A stretch of 64,000 nucleotides of DNA from Rubrivivax sp. (lineage in GTDB: Bacteria; Pseudomonadota; Gammaproteobacteria; Burkholderiales; Burkholderiaceae_C): contig JAJTDM010000019.1 of NCBI GenBank assembly GCA_021300575.1, positions 1 to 64,000 of the forward strand, in the 5' to 3' direction. A program made the translations under genes and the position numbers. Positions 8,938 to 15,941 of the stretch are shown in pieces (positions within the stretch are counted from its first letter, which is position 1; each line of letters starts with the position of its first letter). The notes under the pieces were generated by a model that worked only from the letters and a program-made list of their open reading frames with translations, had not been told where the DNA came from and did not search any database.

Positions 8938-9876
8938 TCACACGTTGCCGTGCACCGTATTCTTCACCATGGTGAAGCCCTTGATCAGCTCGGTGATGCC
9001 GGCCTCCAGGGTGGTGGCCGGCTGGAAGCCGGTGGCCTCCAGCTTGGCGTTGGAGACGACGTAGTTGCGCTGGTCTGGGTCCTTGCCGACCGGTGCGTCA
9101 AGGAACACGAAGTCGGGCACCTGCTTACGAATGTGCTCGCACAGTTCGCGTTTTGAGACATTCGCCTCGGTCAGTCCGACGTTGTAGATTTGGCCGCGCA
9201 TCGCATCAAAATTGACGATGCCGTGCATGAAGACCCGCGCGACATCGCGCACATGGATGTAGTTGCGCTTGAAGTCGCCTTCGAAGAGCACAACGAAGCG
9301 GTCGTGCACTGCACGATAGGTGAAGTCGTTGACCAGCAGGTCGATGCGCATGCGTGGCGACATGCCAAAGACCGTGGCGAGCCGGAAACTGATCGCGTTG
9401 CCGCGCTGCATCAGATGCTGCTCGACCGCGACCTTTTCGCGTGCATAGATGGAGATCGGCCTCAGCGGTGACTCTTCGGTGCAGAAATTGTTGTCGTCAC
9501 CGGTGCCGTAGGCGCTGTTGGTGGTCGGCATCAGGATGCGCTGATCAGCCGACATCTTCGAGAGCATCATCTCGATCGCATCGTGGTTGATGGTTTTCGC
9601 GCCCACCGGATCAGCATTGCACATCGGTGCACCGACCAGCGCGGCCAGTGGGATCACGATATCGGCTTCCTTGAGCAGCGGCGCCATCGTGCTTTCGATG
9701 CGGATGTCGCCCTTGACCACCTTGAAGTTCGGGTGAAAGCAGACATGGTTCAGGCTGTTCTGCTTGAACATGAAGCTGTCAAGCACGGTCACCCTGTGGC
9801 CGGCTTCCAGCAGCTGCGGAACGAGGGTGGATCCGAGGTAGCCGGCGCCGCCGGTTACGAGGATGCTAAGGGACAT
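8938..9876 (-). CDS. NAD(P)-dependent sugar epimerase/dehydratase (extended SDR)
   Basis: The start chosen is the ATG at 9876 giving MSLSILVTGGAGYLG; the longer open frame upstream is a shadow of gmhA. The 312-residue protein has the GxxGxxG motif at its N-terminus, VVKGDIR, PLAALVG, TTNSAYG with the catalytic Ser region and a YAREK catalytic Tyr-Lys pair. It belongs to the extended SDRs that reduce, epimerise or dehydrate nucleotide sugars. It follows gmhA by 23 bases. In this operon it is a candidate for the keto-sugar reductase or epimerase acting after the PLP and thiamine enzymes. It is not close enough to any characterised enzyme for me to name the reaction. Confidence 0.78.
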   Translation of the reverse strand: MSLSILVTGGAGYLGSTLVPQLLEAGHRVTVLDSFMFKQNSLNHVCFHPNFKVVKGDIRIESTMAPLLKEADIVIPLAALVGAPMCNADPVGAKTINHDAIEMMLSKMSADQRILMPTTNSAYGTGDDNNFCTEESPLRPISIYAREKVAVEQHLMQRGNAISFRLATVFGMSPRMRIDLLVNDFTYRAVHDRFVVLFEGDFKRNYIHVRDVARVFMHGIVNFDAMRGQIYNVGLTEANVSKRELCEHIRKQVPDFVFLDAPVGKDPDQRNYVVSNAKLEATGFQPATTLEAGITELIKGFTMVKNTVHGNV

Positions 9877-9899
9877 GTCGAACTCCGTGGAGAAGAGGG

Positions 9900-10487
9900 T
9901 TAGTTGTCGAACATTGCGGCTTCGACGCATTCGCAAAGGGTGTGGGCCAGGACGATGTGAAGTTCCTGGATGGTGCTGGTGGCCTCGCCCGGTACGACGA
10001 TGCAGTAGTTGGCGCGCTGCCTGGCGCTGCCGCCGCCGCGGCCCGAGAGCACCACGCTCGGCAATCCCCGGTTGGCGCAATGGTCCAGGGCCTTGAGTAT
10101 GTTGGCCGATTCGCCGGAGGTGGTGATGCCAAGAAAGATATCTTTCTCGGTGGCCTTGCCGGCGAGCTGTCGCTCGAACACCCGGTCAAATCCATAGTCG
10201 TTACCAATTGCCGTCAGGATTGACGAGTCAGTGGTGAGGGCTTCGGCCGGCAGCGGCGCACGGTCGCGGGCGAGCTTGCTCACGAATTCGGCGGCAAGGT
10301 GCTGCGCATCGGCCGCTGAGCCTCCGTTGCCCGCGATATAGAGGCGACCACCGGCCTTGTAGCAACTTACGATTAGGCGGGCGGCGGCATCGAAGGCCGC
10401 CATGATCTGCGGATCGGCGAGCATCTGCCGCTTAGCGGCGAGTGAGGTTTCGACATTGCGCGAGAGGCGTTCGATCGGATTGGTCAT
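9900..10487 (-). CDS. gmhA: Sedoheptulose 7-phosphate isomerase
   Basis: This SIS-domain isomerase converts sedoheptulose 7-phosphate to D-glycero-D-manno-heptose 7-phosphate, the first step to activated heptoses. Length is 195 residues, normal for the family. It shows the phosphate-binding GNGGSAADAQH loop, the HLAAEF helix with the metal His/Glu, GITTSGES and the terminal QELHIVLAHTLCE helix. It sits three bases after hddC. Many genomes carry a housekeeping gmhA for LPS core heptose elsewhere; this copy is clearly part of the GDP-heptose operon. Confidence 0.93.
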   Translation of the reverse strand: MTNPIERLSRNVETSLAAKRQMLADPQIMAAFDAAARLIVSCYKAGGRLYIAGNGGSAADAQHLAAEFVSKLARDRAPLPAEALTTDSSILTAIGNDYGFDRVFERQLAGKATEKDIFLGITTSGESANILKALDHCANRGLPSVVLSGRGGGSARQRANYCIVVPGEATSTIQELHIVLAHTLCECVEAAMFDN

Positions 10488-10490
10488 GGC

Positions 10491-11222
10491 TTATTCCTCG
10501 CAAGTCTGCGGCAGCACGTTGGCAGCGCGGTGGTAGTCGTGCGGCACGCCGATGTCGATGAACCGACCGCCGAACGCCATGCCATGGAAGCGCTGCCCCT
10601 GTGCGAGCCAGGCGGCAAAAAGATCGTTTTCGAGCGACAGCGCGCCTTGTGCAGGGTCGGGTGCGCCGTGCAGAGAGCGGGGATGAACCAGGTAGACCCC
10701 GCCATTGGCCAGGCGCCCGGGTGTCTGGTCGTCGGATATCAGCGCACTGATGCGACCATCGGCCTCAACCATCATGCCCATGTAGCGGCCGGGTTCGGCC
10801 GCGACAAAGAGTGAAAAGCACCAGTCGGCATCGCGGGCGATGGCGAAGTCGGCGAGCGCGGGAAGCGCGACATCAAAGTAGGTGTCCCCGTTGAGCAGCA
10901 GGAACCGCTCGTTACCGGCAAACATGCTGGCCGCCTGCAGCAGCGCGCCGCCAGTGCCAAGCGGCGCGGCTTCAACGCTGTAGCGGATCGTAGCTCCGCG
11001 GTAGTGATCACCGAAATAGCCGGAGATGGCTTCATGGCGATAGCCGACCGCGAACACGAAATCCCGGATACCTTGGGTGATCCACTGGTCGAGTTGGTGC
11101 GCGAGGAATGGCCGGCCTGCGACTGGGGCCATCGGCTTGGGCAGATCGGGCACGGCAGCGCGCAGCCGGGTGCCGAGGCCGCCGGCCAGCACAATCGCCG
11201 AAGTGATCGGGTGCTGGTTCAT
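10491..11222 (-). CDS. hddC: D-glycero-alpha-D-manno-heptose 1-phosphate guanylyltransferase
   Basis: This sugar-1-phosphate nucleotidyltransferase of 243 residues has the signature VLAGGLGTRLR followed by LPKPMAPV, the GLGTGGALLQA-like segment (APLGTGGALL), LLLNGDTYF with the metal Asp, and a C-terminal FIDIGVPHDY typical of HddC and relatives. It would transfer GMP to heptose 1-phosphate, giving GDP-D-glycero-alpha-D-manno-heptose. It overlaps the PLP enzyme gene by four bases and is followed at once by gmhA. Co-location with hddA and gmhA makes guanylyl rather than adenylyl transfer the natural reading. Confidence 0.87.
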   Translation of the reverse strand: MNQHPITSAIVLAGGLGTRLRAAVPDLPKPMAPVAGRPFLAHQLDQWITQGIRDFVFAVGYRHEAISGYFGDHYRGATIRYSVEAAPLGTGGALLQAASMFAGNERFLLLNGDTYFDVALPALADFAIARDADWCFSLFVAAEPGRYMGMMVEADGRISALISDDQTPGRLANGGVYLVHPRSLHGAPDPAQGALSLENDLFAAWLAQGQRFHGMAFGGRFIDIGVPHDYHRAANVLPQTCEE

Positions 11223-12391
11223 GCGGCGTTGATGATGTCGCAGATCTCGTCTACTTCGGCGTCGCGCAGATCCGGGAAGTTGCCTATATAGAACCCGTAG
11301 AAGTGAACATGGTCGGTCTTCGGGAACTGCAGATGATGATCTGTCGGCACGATGCCGCGCAGATAGGGTTGACGCACCTGATTACCGCCGCCAGCACTGC
11401 CGCGGCGAAATTCGACCCCTGCCGCGCGCAGGGTGCTCATCAGCCGCTGCACCAGCACATCGTCGGGTTTCTTGAGTATCAGGTTGAAAGCGTAGTTGCT
11501 GCTGCCTTCGAGCAGAAAGTCCGTCTGGTAGCGCGTGCTGTCGATGCGTGCGAGAAAGCGGTGCAGGTTCTCGGTGCGCCGGCGTACATTGGCATCCAGC
11601 CGCTTGAGCTGGCTACGCCCCATGATCGCGCCGATCTCGGTGTTGCGAACGTTATGCGCCGGATATGCAAAGATGAAGTCCGGATTCAGGTCGGGATGCT
11701 CGGCGATATAGCCAGCTTTCAGGTCGGGATCGGTCGACTCGCGCACCATGCCATGCGAGCGCAGCATGCGCAGTTGCTGATAGACCTTGCTGTCATTGGT
11801 GCACACCATCCCGCCCTCGATGGTCGACATGTGGTGAGCGTAATAGAAGGAGAAGTTCGACATCCAGCCGATGCTGCCAAGCTTAATACCCTCGTGGGTC
11901 GCGCCATGTGACTCGCACACGTCCTCGATCAGGGGAATGTTGCGACGCTCGAGTTCGGCAATCAACTCGTCGGTCAGCCCGTCGAAACCCTGGACATGGG
12001 TCAGAAAGACCGCACGCGTGCGGTCAGTGATCTTCGAGAGGATTTCGCCAGGTGCCATCGCCAGCGTGCGCGGGTCGATATCGGCAAAGACCGGCGTGAA
12101 GCCGTTTTGCAGGACGGTGGCCACGTCCGACACCCAGGCCAGCGGCGGCACGATGACTTCGCCGCCTTCAGGGTGGCGAATGCGCAGGACCGCCATCGAC
12201 AGCAGATTGGCCGATGCGCCCGAATTGACGAAGACACTGTGCTTGACGCCCAGCCACTGCGACCACTCGGTTTCGAAGGCTGCGCAGTTCGGCCCGTTCG
12301 TCAGGATGGGGTCATCCTGCTGCAGGTGGCGGATGATCGCATCAAGGTCTTCGCGCAGGATGTTGTTGCGCATCAATGGGAACTTCATCAT
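11219..12391 (-). CDS. PLP-dependent sugar 3-dehydrase, ColD/RfbH-like
   Basis: A DegT/DnrJ/EryC1/StrS-fold protein of 390 residues. The cofactor segment reads SFYYAHHMSTIEGG, with His186-His187 where aminotransferases have the PLP-linked Lys. The same HH occurs in ColD (GDP-4-keto-6-deoxy-D-mannose 3-dehydrase, His188) and in RfbH/E1 dehydrases, which remove the C3 hydroxyl instead of transaminating. NSGASANLL (phosphate binding), EDVCESHGAT (Asp for the pyridine nitrogen) and YPAHNVRNTEIGAI also fit ColD. No iron-sulfur cysteine set like that of E1 is obvious. In this operon it should create a 3-deoxy-4-keto GDP-sugar. The overlap with hddC supports coupled translation. Confidence 0.8.
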   Translation of the reverse strand: MMKFPLMRNNILREDLDAIIRHLQQDDPILTNGPNCAAFETEWSQWLGVKHSVFVNSGASANLLSMAVLRIRHPEGGEVIVPPLAWVSDVATVLQNGFTPVFADIDPRTLAMAPGEILSKITDRTRAVFLTHVQGFDGLTDELIAELERRNIPLIEDVCESHGATHEGIKLGSIGWMSNFSFYYAHHMSTIEGGMVCTNDSKVYQQLRMLRSHGMVRESTDPDLKAGYIAEHPDLNPDFIFAYPAHNVRNTEIGAIMGRSQLKRLDANVRRRTENLHRFLARIDSTRYQTDFLLEGSSNYAFNLILKKPDDVLVQRLMSTLRAAGVEFRRGSAGGGNQVRQPYLRGIVPTDHHLQFPKTDHVHFYGFYIGNFPDLRDAEVDEICDIINAA

Positions 12392-12403
12392 GGCGGGCTG
12401 CGC

Positions 12404-12949
12404 TTACTTCTCGTTGTAAAAGTCGCCCCACTCCACGAGCAGGGTGCTACGGCCGTCATCGCGAAGCAGCGCGCGCTGATAGGCCGGGAAGATGTCCTGG
12501 GGTTCGTCCAGGCGGATCACCTCGATCGAATTGCACATGGCGCGCACCGCGTCTGTAAAGTCTCCTACATGCTGATGCTGCGGATGCAGCGGTCGCTCGG
12601 CACCAATGCTGGTGCGCACGATCGCCTTGGTCGCAAAGCCGTTGTTCGACATTACGCCCACCTTGTCGAGGTGATTGATCAACTGGCTCATGGCGCACAG
12701 GAGGAAATTCCAGCGCGGGAACAGGCTGACCGGCACCATCCCGGCCAATGCCAGACCAGTGGTCATTCCCATCTGCATTTCTTCAGCTACCGGCAGTTCG
12801 AGCAGGCGCGTCGGATCGATGTCCTTGACCGTATTGCTCATCGCCGTGCCGGGAACGGCAACAGCCTGACCGATGAAGAGGGTACGCGGATCGGTGGCGA
12901 GATATTCCATCGAGCGCTTGAGCTCGTCGAAGTACTTCACCACGCGCAC
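12404..12949 (-). CDS. Thiamine diphosphate enzyme, beta (pyrimidine-binding) subunit
   Basis: The product resembles the pyrimidine-binding domain of transketolase or E1-beta subunits: YFDELKRSMEYLATDPRT, FIGQAV, the catalytic Glu region LPVAEEMQMGMTTGLALAG, then FPRWNFLLCAMSQLINH. It is only about 181 residues, against about 320 for E1-beta, so the transketolase C-terminal domain is absent. I chose the GTG at 12949, two bases after the alpha stop, because homologues begin near VKYFDEL; an ATG at 13018 would add 23 low-complexity residues that overlap the alpha gene. It should form the active site with the alpha subunit encoded just upstream. Confidence 0.72.
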   Translation of the reverse strand: MRVVKYFDELKRSMEYLATDPRTLFIGQAVAVPGTAMSNTVKDIDPTRLLELPVAEEMQMGMTTGLALAGMVPVSLFPRWNFLLCAMSQLINHLDKVGVMSNNGFATKAIVRTSIGAERPLHPQHQHVGDFTDAVRAMCNSIEVIRLDEPQDIFPAYQRALLRDDGRSTLLVEWGDFYNEK

Positions 12950-12950
12950 C

Positions 12951-13553
12951 TTAGAACTGGACGCGCTGGCCTGCGCCGGCATGCGGGTATCGGGTCTCGT
13001 AGCGGTAGTAGTGGACATGACTGTCTCGTCGGTTGTCAAAACTGAGGGTGGACTGATTCCAGGCGTCTCGGGTGTCGGTGCAGACCGACTTGCCGTTGTC
13101 TTCGACGATGAATCGGATCGGCAGATGGTGATTGCGGGCATATTTCATCGACTCGTGGGCAATGCCGGTTTCCGCGGTCATCTCGCCCATGAAGCAATGA
13201 ACCATCGCGTCTTCGCTGCGGCGCTTGATGGCCATCGCGGTGCCGATCGCGATCGGCAGCACACCGCCGACGATCGCCGAGGAGTAAATGCGGTGTTCTG
13301 GAAAACACAGCGAAATCGATCGTCCGGCCATGATCTCGTCGAGCACGTCCTGCGGCGGCACGCCCTTGAGCAGGCACTGGTAGTGCGAGCGCCATGAGCA
13401 GAAAAGCCAGTCATTGGGCCGTACGTCCTTGAAGACATCAATCATCTCGGCTTCATTGCCAGAGTAAAGGTGCACTGGCGCGCGAATTTTCGCGCTATTG
13501 AACAGCGCTGCCACCTGGTCTTCGAAGGCGATAAGTTCTTCCTGATTCATCAT
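12951..13553 (-). CDS. Thiamine diphosphate enzyme, alpha (diphosphate-binding) subunit
   Basis: This is a roughly 200-residue diphosphate-binding domain of the E1-alpha/transketolase type: WLFCSWRSHYQCLLKGVP, AIVGGVLPIAIGTAMA, then the metal/ThDP motif MGEMTAETG...FIVEDNGKSV, corresponding to GDG-X26-N with GEM replacing GDG. It ends with YPHAGAGQRVQF, a tail I regard as genuine. Start at ATG 13553 has AGGA eight bases upstream; a GTG at 13577 overlapping hddA is an alternative. With the beta subunit it makes a minimal two-domain ThDP enzyme. Comparable PDH-E1-like pairs attach two-carbon branches in some sugar pathways (from memory, avilamycin and aldgamycin). Its actual donor and acceptor are unknown. 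Confidence 0.75.
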   Translation of the reverse strand: MMNQEELIAFEDQVAALFNSAKIRAPVHLYSGNEAEMIDVFKDVRPNDWLFCSWRSHYQCLLKGVPPQDVLDEIMAGRSISLCFPEHRIYSSAIVGGVLPIAIGTAMAIKRRSEDAMVHCFMGEMTAETGIAHESMKYARNHHLPIRFIVEDNGKSVCTDTRDAWNQSTLSFDNRRDSHVHYYRYETRYPHAGAGQRVQF

Positions 13554-13573
13554 GGGCAATCCTGTGCGGCTCG

Positions 13574-14569
13574 TCACAGGCCGTTGGGTTGATAGAGCAT
13601 GACGCGACTACCGGACTCATCGAATCCGAACGGCACGTGAACCAGCTTGCTCAGACGCTCGCGCACCCGGGCCTGATGCTCGGGTCGCACGAAAAACAGC
13701 ATGAATCCGCCACCGCCAGCGCCTAGAACCTTGCCGCCAATGGCGCCAGCGTCGCGTGCAGTTTCATAGATCTGATCGACCTCAGGAGTGGCTACCAAGT
13801 CGGAAAGGGCCCGTTTGCGTTGCCACGACTCGTGCAGCAGGTCACCAAATTCCTCGATCGGACGGGTCGAACTCTGCAGGATCTGGGTGGCCTCGTCGAC
13901 CATCCCGTGGATCGCCTTGAGTTCGGTCTCACGTCTGCTCAGATTCGCGATTTTGGATTTGGCCACTTCGGCGGCGATGCGTGAGATACCGGTAAAGCAC
14001 AGCATCAGATGCTTCTGGAAGTCTTTCTGGCGCTGCTTCTTGAGGATCACCGGCGCGACGTTGAAGTTACCGCTGCGCTTGAATTCGATACGGTTGAAGC
14101 CGCCGTAGGCCGCGGCGATCTGGTCCTGCGAACCGACGGCTTCACCAATCACGTTCTGTTCGATGTGCAGCGCATCCTTTGCAAGCTGCTCTTTCGAGAC
14201 ATAGCTGCCCTTAAGGGCCGCGATCGCGTGCAGCAGGCCGACGGTAAAGGACGAACTTGAGCCCAGGCCGGAGCGGGCCGGCAAGTCGCCGTCGTGGTGG
14301 ATTTCCAGGCCCTTGTCGCACTTCGACCAACCAAGCACGGCGCGCACCGCAGGATGCTTGATCTCATCCCAGTGCTTCACGTTTTCGATCGTCGAGTAGA
14401 CAACCCGGTGCTTGTGCTCGAAAAACGGCGGCAGATGTCGGCAGGTGATGTAGCAGTACTTGTCGATTGCGGTCGACAGTACTTCGCCGCCGTGCTGGGC
14501 ATACCAGCCAGGATAATCGGTTCCGCCGCCGAAAAAGGAGACTCTGAAGGGAGTGCGGGTGATGATCAT
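13574..14569 (-). CDS. hddA: D-glycero-alpha-D-manno-heptose 7-phosphate 1-kinase
   Basis: This GHMP-family kinase phosphorylates C1 of heptose 7-phosphate using ATP, committing heptose to the GDP branch. In the 331-residue protein I see ITRTPFRVSFFGGGTDYP at the N-terminus, the ATP loop LPARSGLGSSSSF and the C-terminal motif VLGAGGGGFMLFF. Length and motifs match HddA. It is the first gene of the minus-strand operon and abuts the ThDP alpha gene. No clear Shine-Dalgarno is visible before the ATG. A bifunctional HldE is not involved, which separates this route from the ADP-heptose pathway of LPS core. Confidence 0.9.
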   Translation of the reverse strand: MIITRTPFRVSFFGGGTDYPGWYAQHGGEVLSTAIDKYCYITCRHLPPFFEHKHRVVYSTIENVKHWDEIKHPAVRAVLGWSKCDKGLEIHHDGDLPARSGLGSSSSFTVGLLHAIAALKGSYVSKEQLAKDALHIEQNVIGEAVGSQDQIAAAYGGFNRIEFKRSGNFNVAPVILKKQRQKDFQKHLMLCFTGISRIAAEVAKSKIANLSRRETELKAIHGMVDEATQILQSSTRPIEEFGDLLHESWQRKRALSDLVATPEVDQIYETARDAGAIGGKVLGAGGGGFMLFFVRPEHQARVRERLSKLVHVPFGFDESGSRVMLYQPNGL

Positions 14570-14816
14570 TGGCTGAGCGATGGATCGCCGGTTCTGTTTT
14601 CTTGAGTGTGGCGCCTAGGTTCTAAGGCTCGATGGGAAGATGCTATCGAAGGGGCCGAAAACATTGAGCCGGATAAGCGACCGCTTTTCCGCCCAATTCA
14701 GACCTTGCTGAACATACCTCGGGAAGGTCTGCAGATGCCAATCATCCGGCACCTGACACTTAATGTTGAAGCGAAGAGATGAATTTTGCGAAGCCGACCC
14801 ATCATTGAGGGCCCCG
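14570..14816. other. Divergent intergenic region
   Basis: This 247-base, lower-GC gap separates the divergent heptose operon and a GT2 gene and must hold both promoters, although I cannot assign convincing -35/-10 boxes. A minus-strand open frame (14615-14941) crosses it. Its last 50 or so residues (for example CQVPDDWHLQTF) look protein-like, so a decayed gene end is possible. Confidence 0.3.
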
Positions 14817-15884
14817 ATGTCCAGTTCCTTCACTAGTGCGCTGGTCGTAATCTGTCGTGATGCAGAAGGGTCACTGGATCGATTGCTCAACACGGCAACC
14901 GGTCTCGTTGACAAGATGGTGGTCATGGACACGGGATCCATAGACCGGTCGGTGGAGGTAGCCTCGAACTATGGCGCGCTGGTGGGCCAGATGAACTGGC
15001 CCGACGACTTCTCCGCAGCCCGCAATGCCGCACTTGACCTGGCATCCGCAGACTGGCATCTCGTCCTGGACGCCGACGAGTGGCTCATCGATGGCGGGGA
15101 GTTCCTGGATCAACTACGCCACACCCCGCCAGACTACGTGGGGCAAATCCTGCTGGAAGATCACGGAGCGACGGACGGGACGGACGCAGGAACGACACGC
15201 GACTGGCTCAGTCGCCTTCTGCCCGGCAACGTTCGATACCGGGGCCGCATCCATGAGCAGCCGCACCACCATTTGCCGGTGCGTCGCACGCCATTGCGCA
15301 TCGGGCATGACGGCTACCGTCCCGAGGCCCTGGCTGCCAAACGCGGGCGCAACCGTCGCCTGCTGAAATTGGCGCTGCAGGAGCAGCCTGAGGACGCCTA
15401 CCTGATGTACCAGTTGGGCAAGGATGCTAGCGTCTACGGTGAGCACACCTTGGCCCACGAATGGTTCCAGGCTGCATGGCCCGGTGTATCTGCGCCAGCG
15501 CCGTGGAGGACGGACCTGATGGTGCGCTGGCTGGCCAGCCTCAAGCACCTGGGGCAGCACCAGGCAGCGGTGGATCTGATAGCGCAGGCTGACCCGCAAC
15601 TGGCGGATTCGCCTGACTTCCACTTCACGGTGGGTGACCTGATGCTGGACTGGACGGCCACCGCACCGCACCGGGCCCCTGCCTTGCTGGAGCACGCGGA
15701 ACGGGCCTGGCGCCGATGTCTGGAGATTGGTGAGCGGCCAGACCAGGCCGGCGCCGTGCACGGGCGGGGCAGTCATCTCGCCGCCTTCAATCTGGCCTTG
15801 GTGCTGGAGGGCACCGGACGACCAGCAGAGGCAGCCGACCTGCGGCGCCGCTTCAAGTTGTCAGACAGCCCTCTTCTGGGATAA
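14817..15884 (+). CDS. GT2-family glycosyltransferase with helical tail
   Basis: The start at 14817 has GAGGG seven bases upstream and gives MSSSFTSALVVICRDAEG; an ATG at 14763 would only add low-quality residues. In the 355-residue product, residues 1-110 form a GT2 domain (VVMDTGSIDRS, FSAARNAALDLA, LDADEW as the DxD region), close to WaaE/KdtX-like proteins. The rest is helical and TPR-like (LALQEQPEDAYLMYQLGKDA). A paralogue with the same layout is found downstream of flagellin 3 (40841). It ends 57 bases before the convergent GT41 gene. It is probably a protein or flagellin glycosyltransferase rather than part of the heptose operon; this is inferred from context. Confidence 0.75.
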   Translation: MSSSFTSALVVICRDAEGSLDRLLNTATGLVDKMVVMDTGSIDRSVEVASNYGALVGQMNWPDDFSAARNAALDLASADWHLVLDADEWLIDGGEFLDQLRHTPPDYVGQILLEDHGATDGTDAGTTRDWLSRLLPGNVRYRGRIHEQPHHHLPVRRTPLRIGHDGYRPEALAAKRGRNRRLLKLALQEQPEDAYLMYQLGKDASVYGEHTLAHEWFQAAWPGVSAPAPWRTDLMVRWLASLKHLGQHQAAVDLIAQADPQLADSPDFHFTVGDLMLDWTATAPHRAPALLEHAERAWRRCLEIGERPDQAGAVHGRGSHLAAFNLALVLEGTGRPAEAADLRRRFKLSDSPLLG

Positions 15885-15895
15885 GGGGCTGAGGG

Positions 15896-15909
15896 GCTGG
15901 GCGCCCAGC
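15896..15909. terminator. Palindrome between convergent genes
   Basis: GCTGGGCGCCCAGC is a perfect 14-base palindrome in the 57-base gap between two convergent genes. It could form a short stem at the 3' end of either transcript. There is no T-run, so it is a weak terminator candidate. Confidence 0.3.
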
Positions 15910-15941
15910 AGGGTCTCATGCGCCGGTCAAGCCGGCCACAC

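Noticed and set aside
11219..12391. Calling the PLP enzyme perosamine synthase or an aminotransferase
   Set aside because: The PLP-linking Lys is replaced by His, as in dehydrases.
12950..13018. ATG 13018 as start of the ThDP beta subunit
   Set aside because: It would add a low-complexity Thr/Ser/Ala stretch overlapping a conserved alpha C-terminus; homologue-like sequence begins near 12949.
12404..13553. Sulfopyruvate decarboxylase (ComDE) or pyruvate dehydrogenase E1
   Set aside because: Size resembles ComDE, but the alpha motif region and the tail resemble sugar-locus E1-like proteins, and no E2/E3 or coenzyme M genes are present.
650..14569. ADP-heptose (LPS core) pathway
   Set aside because: The kinase and nucleotidyltransferase are separate HddA and HddC proteins, not HldE, which points to the GDP branch.
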